Positions 9,254 through 18,500 of a stretch of DNA of 64,000 nt are shown in pieces. The notes beneath the pieces are model-generated. The model was not told the DNA's origin. It was given only the letters and a program-made list of their open reading frames with translations, and searched no databases. The stretch is from assembly GCA_016710115.1 (NCBI GenBank), contig JADJLN010000017.1, forward strand, positions 333,236-397,235, given 5' to 3'. This DNA is from Saprospiraceae bacterium. GTDB taxonomy: Bacteria; Bacteroidota; Bacteroidia; Chitinophagales; Saprospiraceae. Made by a program: the position numbers and the translations under genes. Position 1 is the stretch's first letter; every line of letters starts with the position of its first letter.

Positions 9254-10192
9254 ATGAATAAAAAGGTTGTTGTCCTGTACTACACCCAATCCGGTCAGCT
9301 GAAACAGGCAGTAGATGCTACTCTGGCACCGCTGATGCAGCGATCCTCCATACAGGTGGAATACCTTAAACTCCAACCAACCCATCCCTTTCCATTTCCG
9401 TGGGGATATATGGAATTCTTTGGCGCTTTTGCCGACACCGTCCAGGGCCGAGCCTGCAAACTGGAACCGGTAGACACAACCTGCCTGTCCGATGCAGACC
9501 TGGTCATCCTGGCCTACCAGCCCTGGTTCCTGACCATCAGTCAACCCATGCATTCTTTTCTCCAGTCGGCGGTTGGCCAACAAGCCCTGAAAGACAAGAA
9601 CGTCCTGACGATCATTGCCTGTCGCAATATGTGGATCAACGCCCAGGAAAAAATCAAAGCACTTCTGTCTCGTATGAATGCCTCTCTTGTCGGCCAGATC
9701 GTGTACACGGATCCTTCACCCAACCTGATCAGCCTGGTCACGGTGGTCGCCTATGTCATGGGAGGGATCAGGGGCCGTTTTCTCGGATTTTTTCCCCGTT
9801 ACGGGATCAGCTCAGCAGAACTGAATGCCCGTGCATCCGTCTTCGGTGATCAGATTGCCGAATCCGTGGTTCATGACCAGTGGGATGATCTGGAAGATCA
9901 ACTTCTGCTCCACGGAGCAGTCGAGGTCAAGTCCAGTTTGATGGTGATGGAAGGTCGGGGGAAGATCCTCTTTCCGATCTACGCCCGATTTCTGACGAAG
10001 AATGGCACAGCCACCGCGGGACAGCGACGTGTCCGGGTGGCGATTTTCGGTGTGGCTCTCCCGCTGATGATCCTCATCCTGTCGCCCATCCTGACCCTGG
10101 TTGCCTGGATCATGCCTCTTCTATCTCCCCGCAAAATGAAACAGGAAGTCGACTATTACAGACATACGGCTTTCCGGGGAGACACACCCTGA
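9254..10192 (+). CDS. darA: DarA-like dialkylresorcinol aromatase/condensing enzyme
   Basis: The 312-residue product starts with a flavodoxin-like fold (VVVLYYTQSGQLKQAVD, a phosphate-binding loop) and ends with a hydrophobic segment at about residues 262-290, suggesting membrane attachment. The pairing with a DarB-type ketosynthase immediately downstream is the hallmark of dialkylresorcinol loci. In that pathway DarB joins two acyl precursors to a cyclohexanedione and DarA, a flavoenzyme, aromatises it to the resorcinol. The family assignment rests on overall resemblance and context. Confidence 0.85.
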   Translation: MNKKVVVLYYTQSGQLKQAVDATLAPLMQRSSIQVEYLKLQPTHPFPFPWGYMEFFGAFADTVQGRACKLEPVDTTCLSDADLVILAYQPWFLTISQPMHSFLQSAVGQQALKDKNVLTIIACRNMWINAQEKIKALLSRMNASLVGQIVYTDPSPNLISLVTVVAYVMGGIRGRFLGFFPRYGISSAELNARASVFGDQIAESVVHDQWDDLEDQLLLHGAVEVKSSLMVMEGRGKILFPIYARFLTKNGTATAGQRRVRVAIFGVALPLMILILSPILTLVAWIMPLLSPRKMKQEVDYYRHTAFRGDTP

Positions 10193-10275
10193 GTACTTCC
10201 TTACAGCCTTCTCCAGGGCCGATCCTTTCCCGTTGAATCCAGTCTGCTTGACCTGTGAATTTTCCCAAGTTTTCT

Positions 10276-10283
10276 TACCTTTG
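10276..10283 (+). promoter_or_regulatory. Candidate internal promoter before darB
   Basis: The 240-bp gap at 10193-10432 is unusually wide for this cluster and holds TACCTTTG, a perfect TAnnTTTG. A TTG lies 25 bases upstream and a TGTG 18 bases upstream as possible -33 elements. This would drive darB, the unknown gene at 11593, the BtrH-like gene and the ABC exporter. Confidence 0.45.
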
Positions 10284-10432
10284 GCCGCTCAAAACAGACG
10301 TTTTCTGGACATCATTTGCACCTGTTCACCGGGAGTTTCATCAGGATGGGTCCACAACGATCTTGAACATAATTCATACTGACTTGTTGCCCATCGGGAC
10401 AAAACAAGAGCTCGCCTTTCCGATTTCGACCT

Positions 10433-11575
10433 ATGGCCCGTACTGTCTACATCAACCACTTTTCGAAGTTCTTGCCCGGTGATGTGGTCACCAATGATGA
10501 AATGGAAGACTTTCTCGGTTACATCGGAGGAGAGTTCCGTTCCAGGTCCAAATCCATCATCCTCCGAAATAACAAGATCCAGGGTCGATATTATGCGATG
10601 ACCCGCGATGGGCAGGATACACATACCAACGCTCAACTAGCTGCCGAAGCGGTCCGTAATCTGGAATATGAACATTTCCGTCTCGACCAGATGGATCTGC
10701 TCACTTGCGGCACAACAACTCCGGATCAATTGTTGCCATCCCACGCATCGATGGTCCACGGTGACCTGGGTATCAAGCCGGTCGAATCCATCTCCTTTGC
10801 CGGCAGTTGCTGCTCGGCAGTAAACGGGTTGAAATATGCCTGGATGGCTGTAGGTGCCGGTCTCAGTGAACATGCTGTAGCCGTCGGTTCTGAAAAACTG
10901 AGCCACTGGATGCAGGCGCGCAATTTTCACGAAGAAAGTGAAAAACTGAAGCAGCTGGAGGAACGTCCTATTCTGGCTTTTGAAAAGATTTCCTGCGGTG
11001 GATGCTCTCTGATGGTGCAGCTGCTGCATTGCTGACCAGCAACCCGAATCCCGATCGCCTGTCCCCTCCGGATCGACCATATTGACATTGTGTCCTTTGC
11101 CAATGAGATCGAAACATGCATGTATGCCGGTGGCGAAAAAGCTGCAGATGGAACCCTGAAAGGATGGCTGAGTTTCAGTCAATCTGAATGGCTCGACAGG
11201 TCCATCTTTTCATTGAAGCAGGACACCCGGATCCTGGATGAACATATTATCCGCTACGGTACACGGACCATTGCAGATACATTTAAAAAACACCAGGTCA
11301 GCAGCGATCAGATCGACTGGTTCCTTCCGCATATTTCATCGGAATATTTCCGGCCCAAGCTCGCTGAGGAAATGGACAGGCAGGGTGTTCATATCCCGCA
11401 GGAAAAATGGTTCTTAAATCTGGTGCGTGTGGGCAATATCGGATCTGCTTCCATCCTCTTGGCATTGGAAGAACTGTTCCATTCCGGCCAGTTGAAAAAA
11501 GGACAGAAACTGGCCCTGATCATTCCCGAAAGTGCCCGTTTCAATTATGCGAATATGTTGTTGACAGTGTGCTAG
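10433..11575 (+). CDS. darB: DarB-like KAS III ketosynthase, two compensating indels
   Basis: The gene makes a thiolase-fold protein of about 380 residues. The active cysteine lies in FAGSCCSAVNG at residues 126-127, the His in WFLPHISSEY and the Asn in VRVGNIGSAS. The frame breaks at an A run at 10983-10986 (one A missing, giving FEKDFLRWMLSDGA when restored) and returns at a C run at 11063-11066 (one C extra). Between them the intervening frame reads as normal KAS III sequence, so the errors compensate. DarB condenses a 3-keto-acyl and a second acyl thioester to build the ring of dialkylresorcinols. Confidence 0.88.
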
Positions 11576-11592
11576 ATTTGGACATGCCGTGA

Positions 11593-12009
11593 ATGTCCTG
11601 CCAAATGGAAATCATGGAAAAAGACAAGGTACAACAGGATGATGCGAACCTATTGAATGGCTTGTTCAAGGTGGTCAAATATGCGACCGAAAAGGATGGC
11701 ACCTACACAACTGTGAAAACGGTTGGATGGGAGGCAGAAAATATCGTTTCCCAGCAAGTGTGGGAAGATATTCATGAACATGTAGAGGAGGTCAGACAAC
11801 AGGTCATTGCCGGTAAAAAAAGTCCGATTGCCTTCCACATGACCCGTCAGATGCTGGAACCGGATATGCTCAGCGGTTATACCGGATTCCCCACCTTTAT
11901 CGTCCGGCTGCATCTGCGACCCTGGTTTTTCAACAGACTGGGTCAACGAAGCCTGGAAAAATATGCCCGGGCCTTTCGTATCTCTGTCGATGACCTGAAG
12001 GTTGTCTGA
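11593..12009 (+). CDS. Conserved-looking protein of unknown function
   Basis: This 138-residue soluble protein (starts possible at 11593, 11605 or 11614) contains TVGWEAENIVSQQVWEDIHE, a central charged helix and an HMTRQMLEPDMLSGYTG segment. I know no domain for it. It lies 17 bp after darB and just before the BtrH-like gene. From memory a small unknown gene occupies this place in other flexirubin-type clusters. It could be an accessory subunit of DarB or of the acyl transfer step; this is inference. Confidence 0.65.
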   Translation: MSCQMEIMEKDKVQQDDANLLNGLFKVVKYATEKDGTYTTVKTVGWEAENIVSQQVWEDIHEHVEEVRQQVIAGKKSPIAFHMTRQMLEPDMLSGYTGFPTFIVRLHLRPWFFNRLGQRSLEKYARAFRISVDDLKVV

Positions 12010-12044
12010 TCGGGCATCCGAAAGCCACCACTAAATAACACCAC

Positions 12045-13044
12045 TTGAACATCGAATTCACCCATCAACAGTCTGCACATTGTGAAAGCGGTGTCGCCTC
12101 CAATCTGCTTCGACATGCCGGGCTTCCGCTGAGCGAGCCTATGGTTTTCGGGATCGGTTCGGGACTGTTTTTGGCCACCTACCCTTCCTGAAAGTCAATG
12201 GCATACCCGCAACGACCTACCGGATTTTTCCCAGTCTGATCTTTGCACGCCTGTGCAAGCGCCTGGACATCCAGATGAAGTCGGTCCGATTCGGGTCGGA
12301 AGAAAAAGCGATGAAGGCACTGGATCAGAAACTGGAGGAAGGCATACCTGTCGGCCTGTTGACCAGCGTCTATTATTTGCCCTATCTGCCGGAGGCACTC
12401 AGATTCCATTTCAATGCACACAATATCGTGGTGTATGGGAAAGAAGATGACCATTACCTGGTCAGTGACCCGGTGATGGAAACGGTCACCCGCATTCATA
12501 CGGATGACCTCGCCAGGGCCCGGTTTGCCAAAGGTGCTCTGCCACCCAAAGGGCGTATGTACCATCCGATCAAGGTGCCTCAACAGGTATCCCTTCAAGA
12601 ACCGATTATCAAAGGCATTCGCAAGACAGCAATAGATATGACCACCATCCCTGTCCCGTTGTTCGGGGTCAAGGGCGAGCGTCATCTGGCAAAAAGGTCT
12701 TGCATTATCCCGACAAACTGGATCCGAGAAGAGCTTCACTTTTTCTGGGCAATATTGTGCGCATGCAGGAAGAGATCGGCACCGGCGGAGCCGGTTTTCG
12801 ATTCATTTTTGCTGCCTTTCTTCAGGAATCTGCTGCCGTCCTTGAACAGGACTGGCTGCGTGAGATGTCCATGGAAATGACATCTATTGGTGACCGCTGG
12901 CGCGACTTTGCCTACCAGGCTGCACGGATCTGCAAGGATCGGGCGATAACCGGTGAAAATTATGCGACACTTCACGACATCATGATGGAATGTGCAACTC
13001 GGGAAGAAGTCGTGTTCAACAGGCTGAAAACGATCAAGGCGTGA
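12045..13044 (+). CDS. BtrH N-terminal domain protein, two frameshifts
   Basis: The product of about 333 residues opens with FTHQQSAHCESGVASNLLRH, the BtrH N-terminal motif with its likely catalytic Cys, followed by a second half ending in a helical MQEEIGTGGAGFRFIF domain. The frame breaks at a T run (12168-12172) and an A run (12691-12695); one base added at each restores a continuous protein. TTG at 12045 is the only in-frame start after a TAA at 12036-12038. BtrH itself transfers an acyl group from a carrier protein in butirosin biosynthesis, so acyl transfer between carriers or to the pigment is plausible. Confidence 0.78.
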
Positions 13045-13799
13045 ACCCGACGGAGGCCCTGATCGACATCCAATCCTTGCGGAAAGAATATCCCGGCCTG
13101 GCACTGCCGGCAGTGCGGGATGTGTCCCTGTCCATTCAGGAAGGCGAGATCTTCGGTCTGCTCGGCCCCAACGGAGCGGGTAAAACCACCACACTTTCTA
13201 TCCTGTGCGGGCTCAAGAACCCGACAAGCGGACACCTTGCCATCAGCGGTTTTGGATATGCCGGGGATCGACAAGTCATTCAGCGTCTCATCGGTGTTGT
13301 GCCTCAGGAAATTGCACTGTTTCCAAAGCTGACGGCCTGGGAAAATCTCCGCTTTTTTGGAAATATGTTCGGTTTGACCGGAGCCGTCTTGAAAGCAAGG
13401 GCATTTGAACTCCTCGACCAGTTCGGATTGGCCGAGTTCCGGGACAAGCAAATCGGCACCTTTTCCGGTGGCATGAAACGAAGAGTCAACCTGATCGCAG
13501 GCATCCTCCATCATCCGCGTATTCTCTTCCTGGATGAGCCCACAGTTGGCGTCGATGTCCAATCCAGAAATATGATCCTCAACCTGCTTCGCGGCTTGAA
13601 CCAGCAAGGCATGACCATCCTCTATACCTCTCACCATATGGAGGAGGCCGCTGATCTCTGTACCCGGATAGCGATCATCGATCATGGGACGATCATCATT
13701 ACCGGCCATCCGGCGGATTTGATCCGGCAACATCAGGTGCCCAATCTGGAACATCTTTTCCTCAACCTCACCGGACGTAACCTCAGAGACGAATGTTGA
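13041..13799 (+). CDS. ABC transporter ATP-binding protein
   Basis: All nucleotide-binding motifs are present: Walker A GPNGAGKTT, a Q-loop, signature FSGGMKRR, Walker B ILFLDEPT and the H-loop in SHHMEEA. Its length is about 252 residues from a GTG at 13041, which overlaps the preceding stop (GTGA). It belongs to the drug/lipid export type that pairs with ABC-2 permeases, and the permease gene overlaps its 3' end by 7 bp. The pair probably exports or flips the lipid-like pigment or a precursor. Confidence 0.93.
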   Translation: MNPTEALIDIQSLRKEYPGLALPAVRDVSLSIQEGEIFGLLGPNGAGKTTTLSILCGLKNPTSGHLAISGFGYAGDRQVIQRLIGVVPQEIALFPKLTAWENLRFFGNMFGLTGAVLKARAFELLDQFGLAEFRDKQIGTFSGGMKRRVNLIAGILHHPRILFLDEPTVGVDVQSRNMILNLLRGLNQQGMTILYTSHHMEEAADLCTRIAIIDHGTIIITGHPADLIRQHQVPNLEHLFLNLTGRNLRDEC

Positions 13800-15070
13800 G
13801 ATTCAGGGCATCCATCTTCAAGGAGATCCTCCTGCTGATCCGGGACAGGAGCGGGTTGGCTATCCTCTTCTTTATGCCGGTGGCCCTGGTGACCATCATG
13901 GCTTTGGTTCAGGATGCGCCGTTCAGAGATTATCAGGAATTGAACATCCCCGCTCTCCTGCTCAATCAGGATGAAGGTGCATTTGGCGAGCAGATTCTCG
14001 CCCGTTTCGATTCTTCCAGAATGTTTGATATTCTCGAAATAACAGGGGATGAACAGGCATTGAAAAAGAAGATTGCTGATGGAACGTATGATATCGGCAT
14101 TGTCATTCCTCCAGGGGTCAGCGATTATATCCTGGCTCAATCCAACGGCTATGCCGAACAGATGATGCGGGACCTGGGTATGCCGGTTTTACCTTCTGAA
14201 CTCCCCGGAATCGATTCGACAAAACAGGTCGGCATCTTTTTCAAACCCGGAGTCAAGCAGTCCTTCCGGCAGGCGGTCCTGCAGGCCATCCGGCAGGAAT
14301 CTTCACAACTTGAAACAGCTACCCTGATCCGTTCCTTCAAAACCATCCTGGGGGCTGAAGATGATGGTGAGCAAGCATCTGATTTTGGCAATTTTGTCGC
14401 TTTTCGGGAACGTCCGGTTGGCGATGAATGGCTGGAGGCACGTCAAACGAATTCCGTCCAGCACAATGTGCCGGCATGGACCATGTTCGGGATGTTCTTT
14501 ATCGTCATTTCATTGGCGGGAAGCATCATTCGAGAACGAGAAGAAGGAAGCTACCTGCGGATCCTGACCATGCCCGGGTCCTATTTGACCGTACTCCTTG
14601 GAAAAATGACAGCCTATCTCGGTGTCTGTCTGATCCAGTGTGCCCTGATGCTGGGGGTCGGTGTCTTCTTTTTACCCCTGCTGGGGCTACCCGCACTGGA
14701 TATGCAGGGAATGACCTTTCTGAATCTGGCCTTAGTCGCTACAAGTTGTGGTCTGGCAGCAGTCGGCTTTGGGGTGCTGACCGGCACCATCTGTCAAACC
14801 CATCAACAGGCCTCTACCTTCGGCTCCGTTTCCGTTGTCATCCTTGCTGCCCTTGGCGGTATCTGGGTCCCCGTGTATGTCATGCCGGCTGTGATCCAGT
14901 CCATCGCCGAATGGTCACCGCTGTTCTGGGGATTGAATGCATTCCAGCACGTTTTTCTCGGCAATGGTCAATTCCAGCCCATAGCAGCTTATCTCCTGTA
15001 TCTGCAATTGTTTTTCCTTTGCTGTGTAGGTATTTCCCTGTTGATCAACAGGGCTCGTCAACAGGCTTAA
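13793..15070 (+). CDS. ABC-2 type permease
   Basis: The 425-residue protein has an N-terminal membrane anchor at about residues 20-42, a large extracytoplasmic domain, and a cluster of hydrophobic segments at about residues 225-420. This is the layout of ABC-2 exporters with an inserted periplasmic domain. It begins at an ATG inside the end of the ATPase gene, so the two are co-translated. The substrate is unknown; the pigment or its dialkylresorcinol half is the natural guess from context. Confidence 0.88.
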   Translation: MLRFRASIFKEILLLIRDRSGLAILFFMPVALVTIMALVQDAPFRDYQELNIPALLLNQDEGAFGEQILARFDSSRMFDILEITGDEQALKKKIADGTYDIGIVIPPGVSDYILAQSNGYAEQMMRDLGMPVLPSELPGIDSTKQVGIFFKPGVKQSFRQAVLQAIRQESSQLETATLIRSFKTILGAEDDGEQASDFGNFVAFRERPVGDEWLEARQTNSVQHNVPAWTMFGMFFIVISLAGSIIREREEGSYLRILTMPGSYLTVLLGKMTAYLGVCLIQCALMLGVGVFFLPLLGLPALDMQGMTFLNLALVATSCGLAAVGFGVLTGTICQTHQQASTFGSVSVVILAALGGIWVPVYVMPAVIQSIAEWSPLFWGLNAFQHVFLGNGQFQPIAAYLLYLQLFFLCCVGISLLINRARQQA

Positions 15071-15082
15071 TCCTTTTCTTTT

Positions 15083-15090
15083 TACCTTTG
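15083..15090 (+). promoter_or_regulatory. Candidate internal -7 element before ACP 2
   Basis: TACCTTTG matches the Bacteroidota -7 consensus and lies 15 bases before the ACP start, after a pyrimidine-rich stretch. No good -33 TTTG is visible. It could give a second start of transcription for the ACP-KS-CLF cassette. Confidence 0.35.
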
Positions 15091-15105
15091 TTCCAAGCAG
15101 GCATT

Positions 15106-15372
15106 ATGGAAGATCTTATTCATCAGCTGAAGGCAGATATCATCGAACAACTCAACCTCGTGGATGTGAATCCGGACGATATTCAGCCCGACACGCCCCT
15201 CTTTGGTGAAGGCCTGGGTCTGGATTCGATCGATTCACTGGAAATCAGCGTCCTGCTGGAACGGAAATATCAGGTAAAAATCACCAACTCTCAGGAAGGT
15301 CGGAAAGTATTTCAGTCCATTCGAACGCTTGCTGAATTTATCACAGAGCGCCGCGCAGCCCAAACCGGATAG
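15106..15372 (+). CDS. Acyl carrier protein 2
   Basis: This 88-residue acidic ACP has the phosphopantetheine serine in GLGLDSIDSLEI. It resembles ACP 3 at 19123 closely: both have an LNL...D...PDDI/PEDI stretch, DTPLF, EGLGLDSID and a C-terminal KVF-S segment. It heads the first ACP-KS-CLF cassette. This resemblance and the shared gene order point to duplication of a whole cassette. Confidence 0.9.
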   Translation: MEDLIHQLKADIIEQLNLVDVNPDDIQPDTPLFGEGLGLDSIDSLEISVLLERKYQVKITNSQEGRKVFQSIRTLAEFITERRAAQTG

Positions 15373-15421
15373 GGTGGTTTACCACATCCATCTGATCGTT
15401 CAGTACTGACTCTGGGACTAT

Positions 15422-16581
15422 ATGGATCAACAGGTCTACGTCACTGGCTCAGGTATCATCTGCGCAATCGGACAGAACACAGATGAAGTTCGGGAGTCGC
15501 TCGAAATGGAACGCACAGGCATTGCCCGGCTCCAGTTTATAGAAACCCGTCATCGGGACGTCCTCTCCGTTGGTGAAGTCAAATCCGATAACGGGACGCT
15601 TCAATCCCGTCTTGACCTGCCTACATCCCTGCCGTTAACGCGAACGGCGTTGCTCGGCCTGACAGCGGCGCGGGAAGCCATGTTCCAGGCAGGAATTACC
15701 GGAAGTGACCCCTTCCGCACCGGTCTGATCTCTGCCACCAGCGTAGGGGGAATGGATATTGTCGAAAACCATTTTCAGTCATTTATCGACCAGGAATCCA
15801 GGCCGGAGCACCTCAACTATATTCACCATCTGGACTGTAGTGCCAGCACAGAACAGATCGCCCAATACCTCGGTATCCGATCGTTCCTGAGCACGATCAG
15901 TACCGCCTGTTCCTCCTCCGCAAATGCCATCATGTATGGCGCCCGACTGATCCGTCACAACCTGCTGGACCGCGTACTGGTTGGTGGTACAGACGCCCTG
16001 TCCCGGTTCACGATCAATGGCTTCCATTGTCTGCAGATCCTCGATCCTGAACCCTGTAAACCATTTGACCGGGATCGCGCCGGACTCAACCTGGGTGAAG
16101 GTGCCGGATACCTGGTGCTTGAATCCGAAAAAGCACTGGGGAAAAGACAACCCATTGCCCTGCATCCTCACCCACCGGTGAAGGCGCTCTTGATGCCATG
16201 TCGATCGCGCTGGCTAAAAGTGGATTGCGAACAGCCGACATCGGGTATATTAATGTGCACGGCACCGGTACGGAGATCAATGACCTGTCAGAGGGGCTGG
16301 CCCTGCAACGATTGTTCGCAGGCAATCCCCCACCGTTCAGCTCCACGAAAAGTTATACCGGTCACGCTTTGGCTGCTGCCGGTGGTATTGAAGCGGTGAT
16401 TTCCCTGTTGAGTCTCCAAACGCAACAAATCCCTCTTCACCTGAACTGGAGAACGGGTATGCCAGAATTGACCATACAACCTCATGTTCATCCAAAGAAA
16501 GAGGTTGAATTTCACCATGTCATGTCCAATTCGTTCGGTTTTGGAGGCAATACGTCAACCTTGATCCTGTCAACCGTATAA
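15422..16581 (+). CDS. Beta-ketoacyl synthase of cassette A, frameshift and likely internal deletion
   Basis: The N-terminal frame holds the active Cys in ISTACSSSANA and GLNLGEGAGYLVLE; the second frame holds the His in NVHGTGTEIND and the Lys/His in STKSYTGHALAAAG. A break near 16169-16175 (one C short in CCCACC) joins them. Compared with the sibling at 19385, about 14-16 residues equivalent to LLSGYANTNDTFHQT are also missing there, giving 386 rather than 399 residues. All catalytic residues lie outside the gap. It is either a real small deletion or an assembly collapse. It would pair with the chain-length-factor-like protein 3 bp downstream. Confidence 0.75.
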
Positions 16582-16584
16582 CCC

Positions 16585-17670
16585 ATGAAGAGGATCTATA
16601 TTCGCGGCAGTGCGTCTATTTCACCGCAGGACACGTTTTTAAAAAATGAATTGCCTGACCGGTTGCTCCTGTCTACTGAAAACCGGCTTATATGTCAGGA
16701 ACCCGCTTCCTATGCACAGGTTATTCCACCGGCACGTGCCCGGCGGATGAGTCGCATCTTGAAAATGGGGCTCGCATCTGCTTTGCAGTGTCTGGAAAAT
16801 TCCGGGTTGGCACAACCCGATGCGATCATCACCGGCACCGCCCTGGGTTGTCTGGAGGATACCGAAAAATTTCTGGTAGCGATGATCCGCGATCAGGAAC
16901 AGTTTCTGACACCGACACATTTTATTCAATCAACACAAAATTCTGTAGCGGCACAGATCGCCATGCATCTCCAGTGCAGGCATCACAATTTCACCTTTGT
17001 ACACAAGGGATTTTCCTTTGAAAGTGCGATGCTGGACGGAATGATGTTACTTCGTGACAATGAAGCAAAAAATGTCCTTGTCGGCGGACTGGATGAAATG
17101 ACCGATCGCAATTATGCACTTTATGTGCAACTCGGATTGATCAGAAAAGAACCCGTGCAGGCCGCCCATATTCTACAACATCCGGGCACGGGTACCATCG
17201 CGGGAGAAGGGTCCACTTTTTTTACGCTGACCACGGAGAAACCTGTTGGCAGATGGATTGAATTGGTGGATATTCAGACCCATTTCGGTGCACTTGATCC
17301 AGTGGAAATGACTGATTTGATCACCAGCCTCCTGGATCGGCACGAGTGGACACCCGACGATCTGTCTTTCTGTATGCTGGGCCTGAACGGGGACGAATCA
17401 CATGACCGATCCTATTCTCAATGGATGGAAAAAAGCATGTCAAATGTGCCTCAAATCTGGTACAAACACCTGTGTGGGGAATATCAGACTTCATCCGCAT
17501 TTGCTCTCTGGTTGGCAACCCGGCTGTTGCTTGAAAATAGAATTCCAAATTATCTGAAACTGAATCCACTTGAACCAAGGCATATGGAACGGGTGTTGAT
17601 CACGACACATTATGATAATAATTTCGCGTTTTATGTACTGGAATTATCTTTTGAAAATAAAAAGGACTGA
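16585..17670 (+). CDS. Ketosynthase-like chain length factor of cassette A
   Basis: This 361-residue ketosynthase fold lacks the nucleophilic cysteine: the motif region reads VHKGFSFESAML where active enzymes have a TACSSS-type elbow. It also lacks the HGTGT histidine motif. Other KS landmarks such as GTALGCLEDT and the KHLCGEYQTSSAF segment remain. This is the pattern of chain length factors, which pair with a KS and set product length, as in ApeC/ApeO-type heterodimers. It follows its KS by 3 bp. Confidence 0.82.
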   Translation: MKRIYIRGSASISPQDTFLKNELPDRLLLSTENRLICQEPASYAQVIPPARARRMSRILKMGLASALQCLENSGLAQPDAIITGTALGCLEDTEKFLVAMIRDQEQFLTPTHFIQSTQNSVAAQIAMHLQCRHHNFTFVHKGFSFESAMLDGMMLLRDNEAKNVLVGGLDEMTDRNYALYVQLGLIRKEPVQAAHILQHPGTGTIAGEGSTFFTLTTEKPVGRWIELVDIQTHFGALDPVEMTDLITSLLDRHEWTPDDLSFCMLGLNGDESHDRSYSQWMEKSMSNVPQIWYKHLCGEYQTSSAFALWLATRLLLENRIPNYLKLNPLEPRHMERVLITTHYDNNFAFYVLELSFENKKD

Positions 17671-17694
17671 ATCCTAGTTAAGATCCAGTCCTTT
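17661..17694. terminator. Hairpin at the end of cassette A, probably bidirectional
   Basis: A 9-bp perfect stem, AAAGGACTG with CAGTCCTTT, overlaps the stop codon of the chain-length-factor gene. It lies between convergent genes. The T-tract after it is weak on both strands. Confidence 0.6.
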
Positions 17695-17769
17695 CAATAT
17701 TTTCATCACGGCTGCCAAGCAGGCAAACCTCCCTTTTGACGAAATAAAATAAACCTGTTTTCCGTTGAA

Positions 17770-18372
17770 TTACTTCAACTTCTTGCCCAGGAGTTTTGCC
17801 AGCATTTTACCTCCCTTGGCATAGGATTCGGCAACACGTGATCCGACATCATAATCAAATCCGGCCATTTGCGAACCAGGCACATTGTTCTGCGTCATCG
17901 ATGCCAGCACCTTTCCGCGATTGGCCGTTTCTACGATATCGTACTGGAAGCTGACACTGGCCGGCTTTTTCATCACGCCGACATTAAAACCGATCTCGAC
18001 GAAGGTGGTTTTGACAATCAGCGTGTATTTCGCATCCGGGTATTCTCCAAAGGTCATTTTTTTACCCGCCATTCCCTTGTTGATCAACTCCTCAAACTTG
18101 GGATGGTACCTGTTCTTTCGCGCAGCGAGCCACGACTCTTTGAATCGTTTTCCTTTACCCGCTTCTTCTGCTTCATACTCTGCATACTTTTTGTCCAGGT
18201 ATTCCTGTTCTGTGGCAAACTTGCCTACGCCGAATGACGAATAGTCATACTCGACATTCACCTGTGTCTGCCCCTTGAGCACAGATGCATCTCCTGATTT
18301 TTCGACAATCTTCTGTGCGATTGCCACGCCTGCCCAAAGGGTCAGCAGGGTGAAAAGAATGGTCCGTTTCAT
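17770..18372 (-). CDS. Secreted protein of unknown function inside the cluster
   Basis: A clear signal peptide (MKRTILFTLLTLWAGVAIAQ) precedes 180 residues with a highly charged central helix (KKYAEYEAEEAGKGKRFKES) and a basic C-terminus ending KLLGKKLK. No family is recognised. It is the only minus-strand gene in the first 41 kb and separates two ACP-KS-CLF cassettes. The C-terminal half has a loosely similar beta-rich pattern to the secreted protein at 5909, but I would not call them homologous. It converges on the cassette A terminator. Confidence 0.7.
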   Translation of the reverse strand: MKRTILFTLLTLWAGVAIAQKIVEKSGDASVLKGQTQVNVEYDYSSFGVGKFATEQEYLDKKYAEYEAEEAGKGKRFKESWLAARKNRYHPKFEELINKGMAGKKMTFGEYPDAKYTLIVKTTFVEIGFNVGVMKKPASVSFQYDIVETANRGKVLASMTQNNVPGSQMAGFDYDVGSRVAESYAKGGKMLAKLLGKKLK

Positions 18373-18439
18373 GGTGTCAATGTGTTTATTTGTTTACATT
18401 TCATGGTGGAACTACTGAAACCGCATCAAGTTAACAAAC

Positions 18440-18472
18440 TTTGAAGAGTTAGGTCCGTTTTCCGTAGATTTG
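18440..18472 (+). promoter_or_regulatory. Bacteroidota-type promoter for cassette B
   Basis: TTTG at 18440-18443 is followed, after 21 bases, by TAGATTTG at 18465-18472. Both boxes and their spacing fit the Bacteroidota consensus (TTTG, about 19-21 nt, TAnnTTTG). Transcription would start near 18479 and the next gene starts at 18501. This is the best-formed promoter in the cluster. Confidence 0.65.
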
Positions 18473-18500
18473 CCCTTCGCCAGAGAGGACCCAATTCGAC

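Noticed and set aside
12972..13754. Minus-strand open frame of 260 codons opposite the ABC ATPase
   Set aside because: Fully antisense to a gene with all ATPase motifs.
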